In this document: positions 50,575-61,197 of the stretch, one piece after another
How positions within the stretch are numbered: the stretch's first letter is position 1
Layout of the letters: each line of letters begins with the position of its first letter
Source of the DNA: Symbiodinium natans
Taxonomy: Eukaryota > Sar > Dinophyceae > Suessiales > Symbiodiniaceae
Direction: 5' to 3'
Assembly: GCA_905221605.1 (NCBI GenBank)
Contig: CAJNDS010002667.1
Location: 257,746 to 321,745 of the forward strand
Length of the DNA: 64,000 nucleotides
The notes under the pieces: model-generated
Seen by the model: the letters and a program-made list of their open reading frames with translations, nothing else
The model's database searches: none
Told to the model about the DNA's origin: nothing
Translations under genes and position numbers: made by a program

Positions 50575-51700
50575 ATGCCAGCAGCCTCAAGCCCTCAAGC
50601 CCTCAAGCCTTCAACTCGACAGTTTCAATATGACCATGGCTTCAACCCAGCCCCTCCACGTTGTGCCTCGTCAGCGCAGGCCTGGCAGGGCTTCCGCCCC
50701 GACTGGTGGCTCCCAACAGGACTGTGCTGCTGCTGTGGTCCCCAAGAAAGGGATTCCCTGGCCCAACATGCAAATTTGGAGTTCAACATGCAAAAACCCG
50801 AAGAAACGCCCATTCAAGACCGAAAAAAGTGGCCGAAAGCCAAAACACGGAAAAAACAGAGTGCGGAAGAGGCGAGAAAAAGAACGACAGAGAACCCAAC
50901 AAAAATTAGAACAAAGAAGAAAAACGAGATGCAAAATTCTGGCGTTGCCCGAATCCTATCAAAAGTCAGGAAGAAACGGGAAGTTCTTAAAATGTCGAGT
51001 AAAACAGCAGGCATAGATATTTCCAGGCTCAATCGGCGCAGGTGGGCTTTCGACATGCTTGGGGGTCGTGGGCATCCATCCTCTCTTCAAAGCAAGTAAG
51101 AACTGAGGAACTCTTAGGATTTCGAGTAGAAAAGTACTACAATAAAATAGCAAATAGTAAAATGGGAAGATCGTAAATTCGTAGCATAGTAGCTCAGCCG
51201 GCACCAGCGGGTTCTCGAGATGCAAACTGCTGGGGGGCATGGAGGATATTCTACGAAAAGCACATAAGAGCCGAGGAATTCTTTACAAATTCGAGCAAAA
51301 TACAAGAACAATGTATAAAGCAAACAACATGCAAAAGCAAAACAAGTAAAAAAAGGAAAAGCAAAACAAAAGCAAGAAAAGAGTAAGAAAGAGCAAGAAC
51401 AGTAGAATAGAAAATAGTAAAGTAATAACAAAATTTAAAATAGTCAAAAAGTAGCATTGTAAAATAGTCAAATGCTAAACGTAAAAATAGCCAAATCGTC
51501 AAATAGTAAAACCCTGGCTCAGCCGGCACAGGTGGTTTTCGGGATGCAAACTGCAGCAAATCCTTTTAAGAAAGAAAGAAGAGCCGAGGAATTCTTGGAA
51601 TTTCTTCGATTACAATAGGTAGAAGTGGTAAAAACCCTGGCTCAACCGGCACAGGTAGGTTTTCGAGATGCAAACGTCACGGTGCCATGCATTTCGGGCG
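50575..51700. repeat. A-rich region with dispersed CTCAGCCGGCACAGG repeats
   Basis: CTCAGCCGGCACAGGTGGTT with a following TTTCGAGATGCAAAC recurs, with changes, at about 51028, 51191, 51512 and 51637. In between are AAGA-rich stretches with AGCCGAGGAATTCTT (51270, 51572) and an AACTGAGGAACTCTT variant (51102). A 174-codon plus-strand stretch at 50575-51099 is Lys-rich from composition. Confidence 0.5.
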
Positions 51701-52397
51701 CCAGCTTTGCATCTCGAAGATGCAACCTTGCATGTCGAACGCCAGAGTCCCCCCAAGAAGGTTCAGAGTTTCGATGAGAGAGATTCAGGCAATTTAGGGG
51801 TTGGAGGTCAGTTTGTCGGGTAGCGCTGCGAAGTGGAGGCTTCCCGATGCAGAAGAAGACGCTCGGGTTTCGTCTGTGCGCGCGCGCATGATGTTTTGTA
51901 GAGGAGGTGGGCTCCAGCCAAGTATCGGTTCAGACACCAAGCAACAAGGTGGAGTGGTGCACATTCATGCCACCACAGGCATAGCACAAGCACCATGAAC
52001 GATTTGCTTGATTTCGAGAAATTCAAGGTTTCGTTTGTGTTCAAGGTGTCTGAAGGACCTCTAAATTACCAAGCCGCTGTTACGCGGGGCTCCCAAAGAT
52101 CCATGGCTTACATGCAGTCTACCAGAAACGGGCTCCAGGTTAGGATCCTGATTGAAAAGGAAATCCTTCGCAGCCTTCCTTAACGCTTTGAACAAAGCCA
52201 GGGGTGCCGACTCCTTCGAGCGACGTGGCCTCAGCATGTTCCAAATATGCTCGGAGGTGCGCATCAAAGTCACGCTGAGGCCGAAATGGTTCCTCAGAGG
52301 AGTAGCAGATCCGCCGAACTTCAACGAGCCCTACGCCTGAACTGCTACGTGTACAGCAAAACGATCCCTTCCCTAAACTACTCTCAAAACTCCTTCG
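51700..52397. other. Unassigned region with competing small frames
   Basis: A plus-strand frame from ATG 51995 (MNDLLDFEKFKVSFVFKVSE, 62 codons) and minus-strand frames at 52060-52324 both look protein-like. They overlap, so no call is made. Confidence 0.25.
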
Positions 52398-52963
52398 TTT
52401 CCGTCTCTGTCTCTCTCTGTCTCTCTCTGTCTCTCTCTGTCTCTCTCTGTGTCTCTCTCTGTGTCTCTCTCTGTGTCTCTCTCTGTGTCTCTCTCTGTGT
52501 CTCTCTCTGTGTCCCTCTCTGTGTCCCTCTCTGTGTCCCTCTCTGTGTCCCTCTCTGTGTCTCTCTCTGTGTCTCTCTCTGTGTCTCTCTCTGTGTCTCT
52601 CTCTGTGTCTCTCTCTGTGTCTCTCTCTGTGTCTCTCTCTGTGTCTCTCTCTGTCTCTCTCTGTCTCTCTGTGTCTCTCTGTGTCTCTCTGTGTCTCTTC
52701 GTGTGTCTCTCTGTGTGTCGTGTGTCTCCGTGTCTCCGTGTCTCCGCGTCTCCGCGTCTCCGCGTCTCCGCGTCTCCGCGTCTCCGCGTCTCCGCGTCTC
52801 CGCGTCTCCGCGTCTCCGCGTCTCCGCGTCTCCGCGTCTCCGCGTCTCCGCGTCTCCGCGTCTCCGCGTCTCCGCGTCTCCGCGTCTCCGCATCTCCGCG
52901 TCTCCGCGTCTCCGCGTCTCCGCGTCTCCGCGTCTCCGCGTCTCCGCGTCTCCGCGTCTCCGC

Positions 52964-52999
<36 letters not shown>

Positions 53000-53776
53000 A
53001 TCTCCGCGTCTCCGCGTCTCCGCGATCTCCGCGTCTCCGCGATCTCCGCGTCTCCGCGATCTCCGCGTCTCCGCGATCTCCGCGTCTCCGCGATCTCCGC
53101 CGCGTCTCCGCCGTGTCCGCCGCGTCTCCGCCGTGTCTCCGCCGCGTCTCCGCCGTGTCTCCGCCGTGTCTCCGCCGTGTCTCCGCCGTGTCTCCGCCGT
53201 GTCTCCGCCGTGTCTCCGCCGTGTCTCCGCCGTGTCTCCGCCGTGTCTCCGCCGTGTCTCCGCCGTGTCTCCGCCGTGTCTCCGCCGTGTCTCCGCCGTG
53301 TCTCCGCCGTGTCTCCGCCGTGTCTCCGCCGTGTCTCCTCCGTGTCTCCTCCGTGTCTCCTCCGTGTCTCCTCCGTGTCTCCTCCGTGTCTCCTCCGTGT
53401 CTCCTCCGTGTCTCCTCCGTGTCTCCTCCGTGTCTCCTCCGTGTCTCCTCCGTGTCTCCTCCGTGTCTCCTCCGTGTCTCCTCCGTGTCTCCTCCCCGTC
53501 TCCGTGTCTCCGTGTCTCGGTGTCTCCGTGTCTCCGTGTCTCGGTGTCTCGGTGTCTCTCTGTGTCTCTGTCTCTCTGTCTCTCTGTCTCTCTGTGTCTC
53601 TGTGTCTCTGTGTCTCCGTGTCTCTGTGTCTCTGTGTCTCTGTGTCTCTGTGTCTCTGTGTCTCTGTGTCTCTGTGTCTCTGTGTCTCTGTGTCTCTGTG
53701 TCTCTCTGTCTCTCTGTCTCTCTGTCTCTCTGTCTCTCTGTCTCTCTGTCTCTCTGCCTCTCTGTCTCTCTGTCTC
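52398..53776. repeat. Large mosaic minisatellite with GTCTC core
   Basis: Blocks in order: ~10-bp CTGTCTCTCT; 12-bp GTGTCTCTCTCT, including four GTGTCCCTCTCT; 8-bp CGCGTCTC (52740-52965); mixed GCGGTCTCC and GCGATCTCC; 11-bp GTGTCTCCGCC (53105-53335); 11-bp GTGTCTCCTCC (53335-53490); 8-bp GTGTCTCT; 8-bp CTGTCTCT. Every unit keeps GTCTC or a one-base variant. Open frames of 380-551 codons exist on both strands only because the units lack stops. Confidence 0.95.
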
Positions 53777-54029
53777 TTGTTTTCAATCCTGGTTCGTCAA
53801 ACCGTCAGGAGCCTCATGCATAAACTCGCATCCAAGACCCAAGAACCATGCGATACAGTTCATTACCAAAGGCGTTGTACACTTGCAAGCTGCAGGTTGT
53901 GACTGATGCCGGGCGACGTTGCGTTTTTGTGCTCTTCGCCGCATTGCCGGCGACTTTCTTGCAATGGTCGGGAGAGAGCGCTTTGTAAGCCCCTGGTCCC
54001 TCTTGCAACGTGAGATGTCACAGAGAGAG

Positions 54030-54500
54030 TGGGAAGTCTAATGCCGCGTTTCAGGAACTCACAACTCAGGAAACTCGGGCGATTACGATTCCGGAAACTG
54101 GTTTCGCACGATTCAGGGCGATTCAGGAAGCGTTCTGAAGTCCGCGGTTCAGGAAACCATGCGCGATTCAAGAAACTGGAGGTTCGCGGTTCAGAAACCA
54201 AGCAGCTGCTCGATTCAGGAAGCCACTTTCGGAGCTCAGCTGTGGAAGCTTTCCGGGGCGGGGCTGGGGGGGGGGGGCGGGGGTGGGATGATACAACGTT
54301 CATGTCACTGGTGGGTTCAGAAAGTTTGCGCTCTAGGAAACTGCTCCAGTCTGCCATTCAGGGAGCTGTCTGATTCAGAAAATAAGCTGATTCAGGAAGC
54401 AGACGCTGCTCGAGTCATGAGACTGGCATTGAAATGCCCATTCAAGTAGGGGTCGGGGCAGGAGGGGGGGGGGTTGGGGGGGGGGGGGGGGGGGAGGATG
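54030..54500. repeat. GATTCAGGAAGC-type dispersed repeats and G-runs
   Basis: GATTCAGGAA and GGTTCAGGAAACC words recur every 15-40 bp from 54050 to 54400. G-runs lie at 54265-54280 and 54464-54494 (about 28 G in 31 bases). Related in reverse to the 58.27-kb repeat (TTTCCGAATCAGCC). Confidence 0.55.
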
Positions 54501-54636
54501 GTAACATTCAGGTCTGTGGTACCCTCGCTGTGGGTGCTTTCATGGCCAAAAGCATGCAGGGTGCCAAGTCGCGCTCTGGCCTGGGCCCCATGCACGTTCC
54601 GTACTCAAAATCAAGCTCCTGCCACTGTGCCTGTTG

Positions 54637-54942
54637 ATGTTTGCACCGTTCCGTGCCGCAGGCGTGGCAGGCATGTGTTTGCATTCGCTGGCCATTTGGA
54701 TGGACTCGTTTGTCCGTTCAGCTACTGTAAGGGATTTTGCGCTTCTTGCAAATGGTGCCGTCGCCTCAGTCCCGTTCGCATTCTCCTTGTCACGCGCAGA
54801 GCTGTCTTCTCGCTTTTGCCCTCGGAGTGGTCTTGAAGTTTTTTGGGTGGTCTTGGAGGGTTTCTTGGGGTGCTCTTGGGGTGTTCCTGGAGTGGTCTTA
54901 CACGGTTTGGGCTTGACACCTCCCGTTTATGCGAGATTGTGA
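54637..54942 (+). CDS. Candidate exon, hydrophobic protein
   Basis: From an ATG at 54637, about 65 protein-like residues: MFAPFRAAGVAGMCLHSLAI, then SFVRSATVRDFALLANGAVA and VPFAFSLSRAELSSRF. After about 54835 the sequence becomes repetitive (GGTCTTGGAGTGTTCTTGGG-like), so an exon would end earlier. No domain. Confidence 0.3.
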   Translation: MFAPFRAAGVAGMCLHSLAIWMDSFVRSATVRDFALLANGAVASVPFAFSLSRAELSSRFCPRSGLEVFWVVLEGFLGCSWGVPGVVLHGLGLTPPVYARL

Positions 54943-55331
54943 GTGCTGTCGCTGTCTTCGTGTAGATGGGGCTTGGTTGCTTGGAGCAGCCAACCTGCAG
55001 CATGTAGCTCGTGCAGTTCTCTTGGCATACAAACTGAACAGAAACCCTTTTTTCAAGATTCACTATCGGCCTGGTCCAGGTGTTGAGCATATAAGAAGCC
55101 TCAATTTAATACCCCAAACGAGTCCCAGGATGTCGGCCAAGGGGGGGACTAAGCCCTCAGCTCCAAACCCTCAACCACTTAAAGTGACCCAAACCTCTTT
55201 TCCAGGCCCACGCTACATTGAAGGCCACACGGTCCGAGATGGTGTTCCAGGTTTCGTGCCCAGGAGACCAATCTAAGCAGAACAATTTTGGACGCAGAAT
55301 CTTGACTACCCGAAGCGTGAAAGATCACTGA

Positions 55332-55400
55332 GGTTTAGGGTTTAGGGTTTAGGGCCAGTTTCGGGTTTAGGGTTTAGGGTTTAGGGTTTAGGGTTTAGTA
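55332..55400 (+). repeat. Interstitial (TTTAGGG)n tract
   Basis: Three plus about five near-perfect TTTAGGG units, interrupted by CCAGTTTCGGG. The most regular telomere-type tract in the window, far from any chromosome end as judged by flanking sequence. Confidence 0.85.
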
Positions 55401-55784
55401 GTGGATTGAGCTGAGCTGCCCCGATGCCACCAATGATGGTGACTCGGACTGACATTCTTGCCTAAGTGGGGCAATCTTGTAACACCGCTCTCAAACAGCG
55501 CGCTGATTGCGGTGAGGTGTGCTACGGGAAAGATGGACTCTCATTGCCAGGCTCCGCCCCGTGCCACGGGAGTCTCCTTGCACTGGGCTCTTTTCGCTTC
55601 ATATCTCAAGCGAAGGTTGAAGGTGCAGCGAAGCAAATGGTATGGTAGGCAGACTCAAGTCGATGCGTTCACATGCGTTCGCAGATTCCATGGATGCTGC
55701 ACCACCTCAAATCTCAGGCATTCTGCTCAAAGTCGTTTAGCCAAATTTTCTAGCTTGCCGGCCGACATTGCAACAACACCGCGG

Positions 55785-56252
55785 ATGTCGTACACAGGCT
55801 TGCACAGCACGCCCAGTGCTGAGCAAGACCAGCACTCAGAGATCGAAGGCAGCGCCGGCAGCGAAGATGATGGGTTCATCCCGGTCACAGACAGCACAAG
55901 TCACTACCGTGGCGTGCGTCTGCGACTTCCTCTCTTGCTCCTTTGTTGCCTTGCCAGTTTGGTCGTGTATGTCTCGCGATTCACCGCGTTCGGCAAGATG
56001 GAGAATGGAGTGGATCGCAGGTCGGAGGTCATCTCCCTCAGCGAGAGTTTGCAGAGTGCTAAAGCACTCGTCTTCAATGCCATAAATGCGGCGAGCAAGA
56101 GGGGTCCTCACGAGCTCCGTGAGCTTGATCCGCTTCCGACCATCCTGGCAGTGCCTTGGACTCATTCCTGTACTAGTTACTCGATGTTACTCGTAATCAT
56201 TCCGCCAACACGATCTTCAACAAGGTGTTCTGAAAAACGGCGTTCATGCTAG
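55785..56252 (+). CDS. Candidate first exon of a single-pass membrane protein
   Basis: From an ATG at 55785 the frame reads MSYTGLHSTPSAEQDQHSEI, then an acidic SAGSEDDGFIPV. A membrane span LRLPLLLLCCLASLVVYVS (about residues 53-71) follows, then a lumenal-type helix (RRSEVISLSESLQSAKALVF). The short acidic N-tail with an uncleaved signal anchor suggests type II topology. Composition becomes less protein-like after about 56150, so a splice donor probably lies before the TGA-type end. It is on the same strand as, and about 3.4 kb upstream of, the helical-module gene, and could be its first exon or an independent gene. Confidence 0.45.
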   Translation: MSYTGLHSTPSAEQDQHSEIEGSAGSEDDGFIPVTDSTSHYRGVRLRLPLLLLCCLASLVVYVSRFTAFGKMENGVDRRSEVISLSESLQSAKALVFNAINAASKRGPHELRELDPLPTILAVPWTHSCTSYSMLLVIIPPTRSSTRCSEKRRSC

Positions 56253-58260
56253 ATGATTGGCTCTGAGGTAGAATGGAATGAGAACGAAAGGCTAGTGTCT
56301 TTCCTCGTTTTCCAGCCGAGAGCCCGACTGAGGTAAAGAAGAGCCAGAAGATGCGGAGTGCAAACATCGTGACTTGTTCTTTCGATGCTGTCGAGGCGCG
56401 CCTCTTTCGAGCAAAGATGCAGCAAACTCGCAGCAAAAAGAGAGAGAGAGAGAGAGATTGTGAAGTCGAAGCAGGCCTTCTTCAGCGCCATGGGCCTCGG
56501 CGACGATATTAATGGAATGGTGAGAGTGTGTCCGGATCCTCGGCCATACAGGTCCGAAGTGGCCTGCCAGGCCTGGCATCACATGCATTGCTCAGCTGAG
56601 CTATGGCTTCGGGTGTGGGGGGCTTCTAAGTGTTTGGAGTTTTTCCCACGGGAAGCGGCGTGCCTCGACGCAGGGGCTCGCGGCGCATTGTGCCGAGCTG
56701 GACGCAACATCCCACCCCAATGCCACCCAAACTTGAAACCTCTCAGGGTTTAGGGCTTCTGCTTCTCCAGACATCCCTATGAAGGCGGGGGGGGGGTCAT
56801 GCTTGGGGCGATGCAATACACTTACTACTTACGCGAAGGCTGCTCGTGTTACTTTTTGGGGCCTGCGGGTCAAAGGGCCTCGCTTCGATTGGATGCTTCG
56901 TTTGACTTTGGGAAGAGGGGGGTTGCCGAAATTAGGGTACCTTATCGGGGTCCTGATTATGCAGGAATCCTACTAGTTGGGGGTTTATATGAAGGGTCCC
57001 TTGTTTTCGTAAACCTCCATAAAGTTTGCTTCAGAGGCCACATTTTAGGGTTGGCACTCTGCCTCTCATCGCTAGGCGCAGCGACAGGATTTCCCCTCCA
57101 AGAGGGAATCAGAGTTTCAGCCGGGTGCGGTCACCCACAAGCATGTTGCCTCTAAATTTACACATGCGACCCCTTGGCCAAACTTTTTGGGGGCTGGAAG
57201 CTCCGGGAGCTCCCAAACCCGAAGGGCCTTCCCGCACTTTCCTCCCTTTCCGGGAGGGCTCCAGAAGCCCACGGAAGCTTCGTTGCCCACGTTTAGGCTC
57301 CGCTGTATTCAAGAGTTGCGTGTTCTTTACAGTAAGCAAAAATAAGGAGTCCGGACCCCCCTCAAAGATCCATTTTCTGGCCAACCAGCCCTTCCTCCAT
57401 CCTCTTCAAGGCCTTTTTGCCTTTAACTTTTGGAAAGTATGCCCCCCCCCCCCCCCCCTGTTTGGCGACCGCCTCAAGCGTTGCAGGCTCTGCAGCTTTG
57501 CGTGGTCTCGCTGACCGCTCGACTGCGCTCGCCGACCCCAAAATGGGTGGTCGGCCTTGTGAGGGTTTCAGTGGGGGTGGGGGGGGGGGGGAGGAACTAT
57601 GAAGAGGCCTCCGGCCTCGGCGGATTTAGGGTTTACGGCGTGCCAAACGGAAGCGCGCTTTGGGTGCGCGCGGTAGTCTGCAGACCTACCCAACCCAAGA
57701 CCGCCCACTTACAACTCTCAAGGAGTTAAGACCTTCGATTTTTTTACAAAGCATCACATGAGTCAGCACTCATGCCCTTTTGGGGGGGCCGGGACAAGGC
57801 CAGAGGCAGGAAGACACCAGCACCGGGCATTTGCGATGCGCAGACGGAAAGGCAGGGTCAGCGAAGACAGCTTGGATTGGCGCGAAGGGCTCAGCAGAAG
57901 GGGGTCTCCAGAACCCCTCCCAATGTGCGCGGACAGCTTGGGGTTTAGGGTAATATAATGTAATACAGTCTGACTCGGCCTGTGCCTAGCCAGCCTGGAG
58001 GCCAGCTCGGTCGCCCGCCAAACTCCCTGCCAGGGTCTCACTGAGCGCTCGACCCACCCGCCTACCCCAAAAGACAAGAGAGTGGGGTGGCGGGCGGGTA
58101 AAGTTGATCGCCCAAAAGAATCGACTTTCAGTCCAGTTTTCAGTAGCCAATGAGAGGTACCGTATGTCCCCTTATAGACCCTCAACCGTAGTCCTCCCGT
58201 AATACCAGCGGAGGTTTTCAGTTTTTGAGGGGGTTTTGGTGGGTTTTTTGGGTGGTTTCG
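56253..58260. other. Unassigned region with C-run and G-run pair
   Basis: No recognised gene. A (GA)n tract lies at about 56436-56457. C17 at 57442-57458 and a G-run at 57572-57593 are complementary across 113 bp. Single GGGTTTAGGG words occur near 56748, 57626 and 57942. Confidence 0.4.
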
Positions 58261-58264
58261 CGGT

Positions 58265-58515
58265 TTCCGAATCAGCCGTTTGCAAGTTTCCGAATCAGCC
58301 GTTTGCCAGTTTCCGAATCAGCCGTTCGCCAGTTTCCGAAGCATCGGTTTCCTGGTTTCCGATTTTCCTGTTTTAGTTTCTGATTCACCCGCCTTGGTTT
58401 CTGATTCAGCGTCTCTGATTTTCCCGTTGTGGTTTCTGCAGGGCTGGTTTCTGATTCAGCCGTTCTGGTTTCTGATTCAGCGGTTCCGGTTTCTGATTTT
58501 TTCGTCGACCTTGTA
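58265..58515. repeat. 23-24-bp minisatellite (TTTCCGAATCAGCCGTTTGCC)n
   Basis: Three clean units at 58265-58335, then degenerate GGTTTCTGATTCAGC units to 58500. The minus strand gives a Ser/Glu/Thr repeat (SETGTAESETRTAESET) with no other support. Confidence 0.75.
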
Positions 58516-58764
58516 GACGTGGCAGGTCGATTCTGGCATGTTGATCTTCTGGGCAGGGAACTTGGCGTCGAAGCTTGCCTCGGCGGTCTCAAACTGCGAG
58601 GACAGTGTCTTAGCAGCGTATAGGTATCCTTTACCTTTTTGCGGGTATGTATACACACATACACATACATATACATAATTATACTAGAACTGGAAGGAGT
58701 AGGTGACCTGTACCCTTTTGGGGTATTATAATATCTGACATGTAGTTGGACGATGACCTTCTTT

Positions 58765-59100
58765 GGATATACATATATGTATATTTATACACATACATAT
58801 AGAGATGTATGTGTATATGTATGTACGTACGTACGTACGTACGTACGTACGTATGTATGTATGTATGTGTGTATGTGTGTATGTGTGTATGTGTGTATGT
58901 GTGTATGTGTGTATGTGTGTATGTGTGTATGTGTGTATGTGTGTATGTGTGTATGTGTGTATGTGTGTATGTGTGTATGTGTGTATGTGTGTGAATATGA
59001 ATATGAATATGGTATGAATATGAATATGATTATGACTATGACTATGACTATGACTATGACTATGAATATGAATATGAATATGAATATGAATATGAATATT
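58765..59100. repeat. Compound microsatellite
   Basis: (GTAC)n at 58824-58855, (GTATGTGT)n at 58865-58990, then (GACTAT)n and (GAATAT)n to 59100. Frames are open by composition. Confidence 0.95.
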
Positions 59101-59379
59101 CCTGTTATAACTATAGGCTTAGCCTTTATATATCATCCTACTAGAATCAGAAGGTTAGCCCTTTTTTTGGGCCAAGCAATTCAGCAACTAAGGCGTCAGC
59201 GTGGGAGGCGGTTGGGTCGGCGGCGTGGCCGGCAACAAAGGAGGACCCCTTTGCGCTGCAGGCTGGGTTGGGCTGGACTGGTTGTCATTATTAGCATTAC
59301 GATTGTGATCACCATTCTTCTTATGGCTGTTGTTTTTTGCCATGATTACGTTTTATTCATATTTTTTCTTAGTTTTACT

Positions 59380-59600
59380 CTTGCTCCTACTCCTACTCTT
59401 AATCTCACTCGTACTTTTACTCTTCCTCTTCCTCTTACTCGTGCTGGTACTCTTACTTTTGCCTGTGACCCTTACTCTTACGCTTAACCTGACTGTGACT
59501 CTTACTTTTGCCTGTGACCCTTACTCTTAGCCTTAACCTGACTGTGACTCTTGCTTCCTCTTGCTCTTACCCTTAGCTCTATTATCATCATTATTATTAT
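59380..59600. repeat. CTTACT-type pyrimidine-rich repeat
   Basis: Irregular CTCTTACTC units, with a direct duplication of a segment around CTTTTGCCTGTGACCCTTAC at 59456 and 59502. It is followed by TTATTATTAT and lies just before the first exon-like segment of the next gene. Confidence 0.65.
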
Positions 59601-59633
59601 GCAGCAGAACTTTCGGCGTACGAAGGTATTGGC

Positions 59634-60778
59634 CAGTTGACGGGAGCTTTGGGCGAGCTCGCTGCAGCAGCATCGATGGCGGCAGCCACGTGTGGTCCAA
59701 ACGCCACAGAGGTCGACGAAGACATTGACGGCAGGGTCAGCACTTTCGGTGATCAGACGCCCGGGTCCCAAGGGGTTTGGGGATTAGGGCTTGTTGTTTT
59801 GGTCCACCGGTCTCGGTGTGGGGTTGTTAGATGTTACGTCTGCCTTCTCCTCCCCGGTGTCCCTAAACTCACGTGGAGGTACAACGATTATTTCCTGAGC
59901 CGCAAATTGCTCATCGGGGAGGGGGAGATCGGGAACGACATTCAGTGTGCAGTGGACGTTGGTGCCTGGAAAGATATGGGGGTTTAGGGTTTAGGGTATA
60001 GGTGTCCGGAGTTTCGGTGTACCATGAGATCCTTACGACAAGGGGATCCCTTTTTGTGGGGTCTGTATTTGGGGTCCCTTATTAGCGTGAAGCCCGTATA
60101 CATCTGTTTCAGGAGTTTTTTGTTTTCAGATGCCAGTGGCCTCACAAAGGGGCGGCAGAGCTCTAAACCCCAAACCCGAAACCCAGTGAAGGTATGGTTG
60201 CATCGAACATTGCCCACATGGGCTTGGCCATCAACTCGGCTGTCAATTCAGGGAGCTGCCAGCATCTGTCACTCCCTCTGTTACTTTCAGCCAATGCAGA
60301 AAGCTTTGTTTATGTCTAGGGTTTAGGATTTCGGTTCTTCCTTTCGGAGCCACGCAGTTGCAGCTCAGGCGCGAGGCGCTGTGCACTGTGGATATTGGCA
60401 ACGCCGTGGCATACTTTTTGCAGGTGGTGACCTTCATTCAGTTCTCGATTGTGAACTGCGAGGAGCACTGCATTCTGCAGAGTAGGCTTTTATCCAGCGT
60501 TTGGGGTTCGGGTTTGTTCATGGGTTGTGTTTGCAAAGTTCTGGCTCCTCTTGCGGTCCTGTATCACCTGTATTCCACAGTATTCTGTGGCGCTCAGTCT
60601 CATCAAAGGATGGATGACCTGTATTTGCAGCATTTCTCCCTGCCAGGACATCATGAACGTGAGCGCCCTTTGTGGAGCCTCCATTGCGGGCATCGGGACG
60701 GCAGCTGCCAGCATCGCGCCCGCTGCAGCTGCCATTCACCGTGGCTGCAACCCAGGAATCGTCGCCTGGCCGGTGTAG
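59634..60778 (+). CDS. Multi-exon gene of cysteine-bounded hydrophobic helical modules (3' end)
   Basis: Proposed exons: 59637-59735 (LTGALGELAAAASMAAATC), about 59902-59974 (IGNDIQCAVDVGAWK), about 60191-60261 (MVASNIAHMGLAINSAVNSG, then SC), 60369-60480 (REALCTVDIGNAVAYFLQVV, then TFIQFSIVNC) and 60647-60778 (DIMNVSALCGASIAGIGTAA, ending NPGIVAWPV and TAG). The last three join in frame. The modules repeat one plan: Cys, two or three residues, Asp-Ile/Val, about 20 small hydrophobic residues, Cys. From memory this resembles a large dinoflagellate family of unknown function; that link is inference. Introns are 100-215 bp, and two contain TTTAGGG words. Short CAG or GAAG duplications at exon edges leave exact junctions ambiguous. 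The 5' end is unknown. Confidence 0.5.
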
Positions 60779-61197
60779 TAAAGGATTGAGTGACTTCGGA
60801 TCGCGACTTCAGGTTTTTGATAATTAGGCCCCAACTCGAGTTACCCACTGCCTAGAGTATTGTAGTATGGTATCGTACTACATTGCCACGATCGTACGTT
60901 GAACCCCAAACCCCCAAACCGTTAAACCCAAAACCAAAGTATTTAGCGCTCAAGGGCAGCCTCGGCCTTCGATTCTGCCCAGAACTACTTTCTAAATGTA
61001 CGATTGTACTACGACCGACATGCATATGCTTTCTGTGGCTGATCTATAGAGTTGGCTGCTTCTGACTGTGCATGTGTTGGTTTGGATCTAGGAGTCAATC
61101 TAGTTCATTTTCGTTGCAGTCTTTACGAAAGTTCAAGCCGCGTGCTGAGGAGTACTTAGTAGTCAAACCCTAAACCCCTAACCTGGCGCAACATGAG

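Noticed and set aside
50575-51099. Lys-rich 174-codon gene
   Set aside because: An A-rich region without domain or acceptor/donor support; composition explains it.
52140-53906. Open frames of 380-551 codons on both strands
   Set aside because: They are produced by the GTCTC minisatellite, whose units lack stop codons in several frames. The protein would be pure low-complexity repeat.
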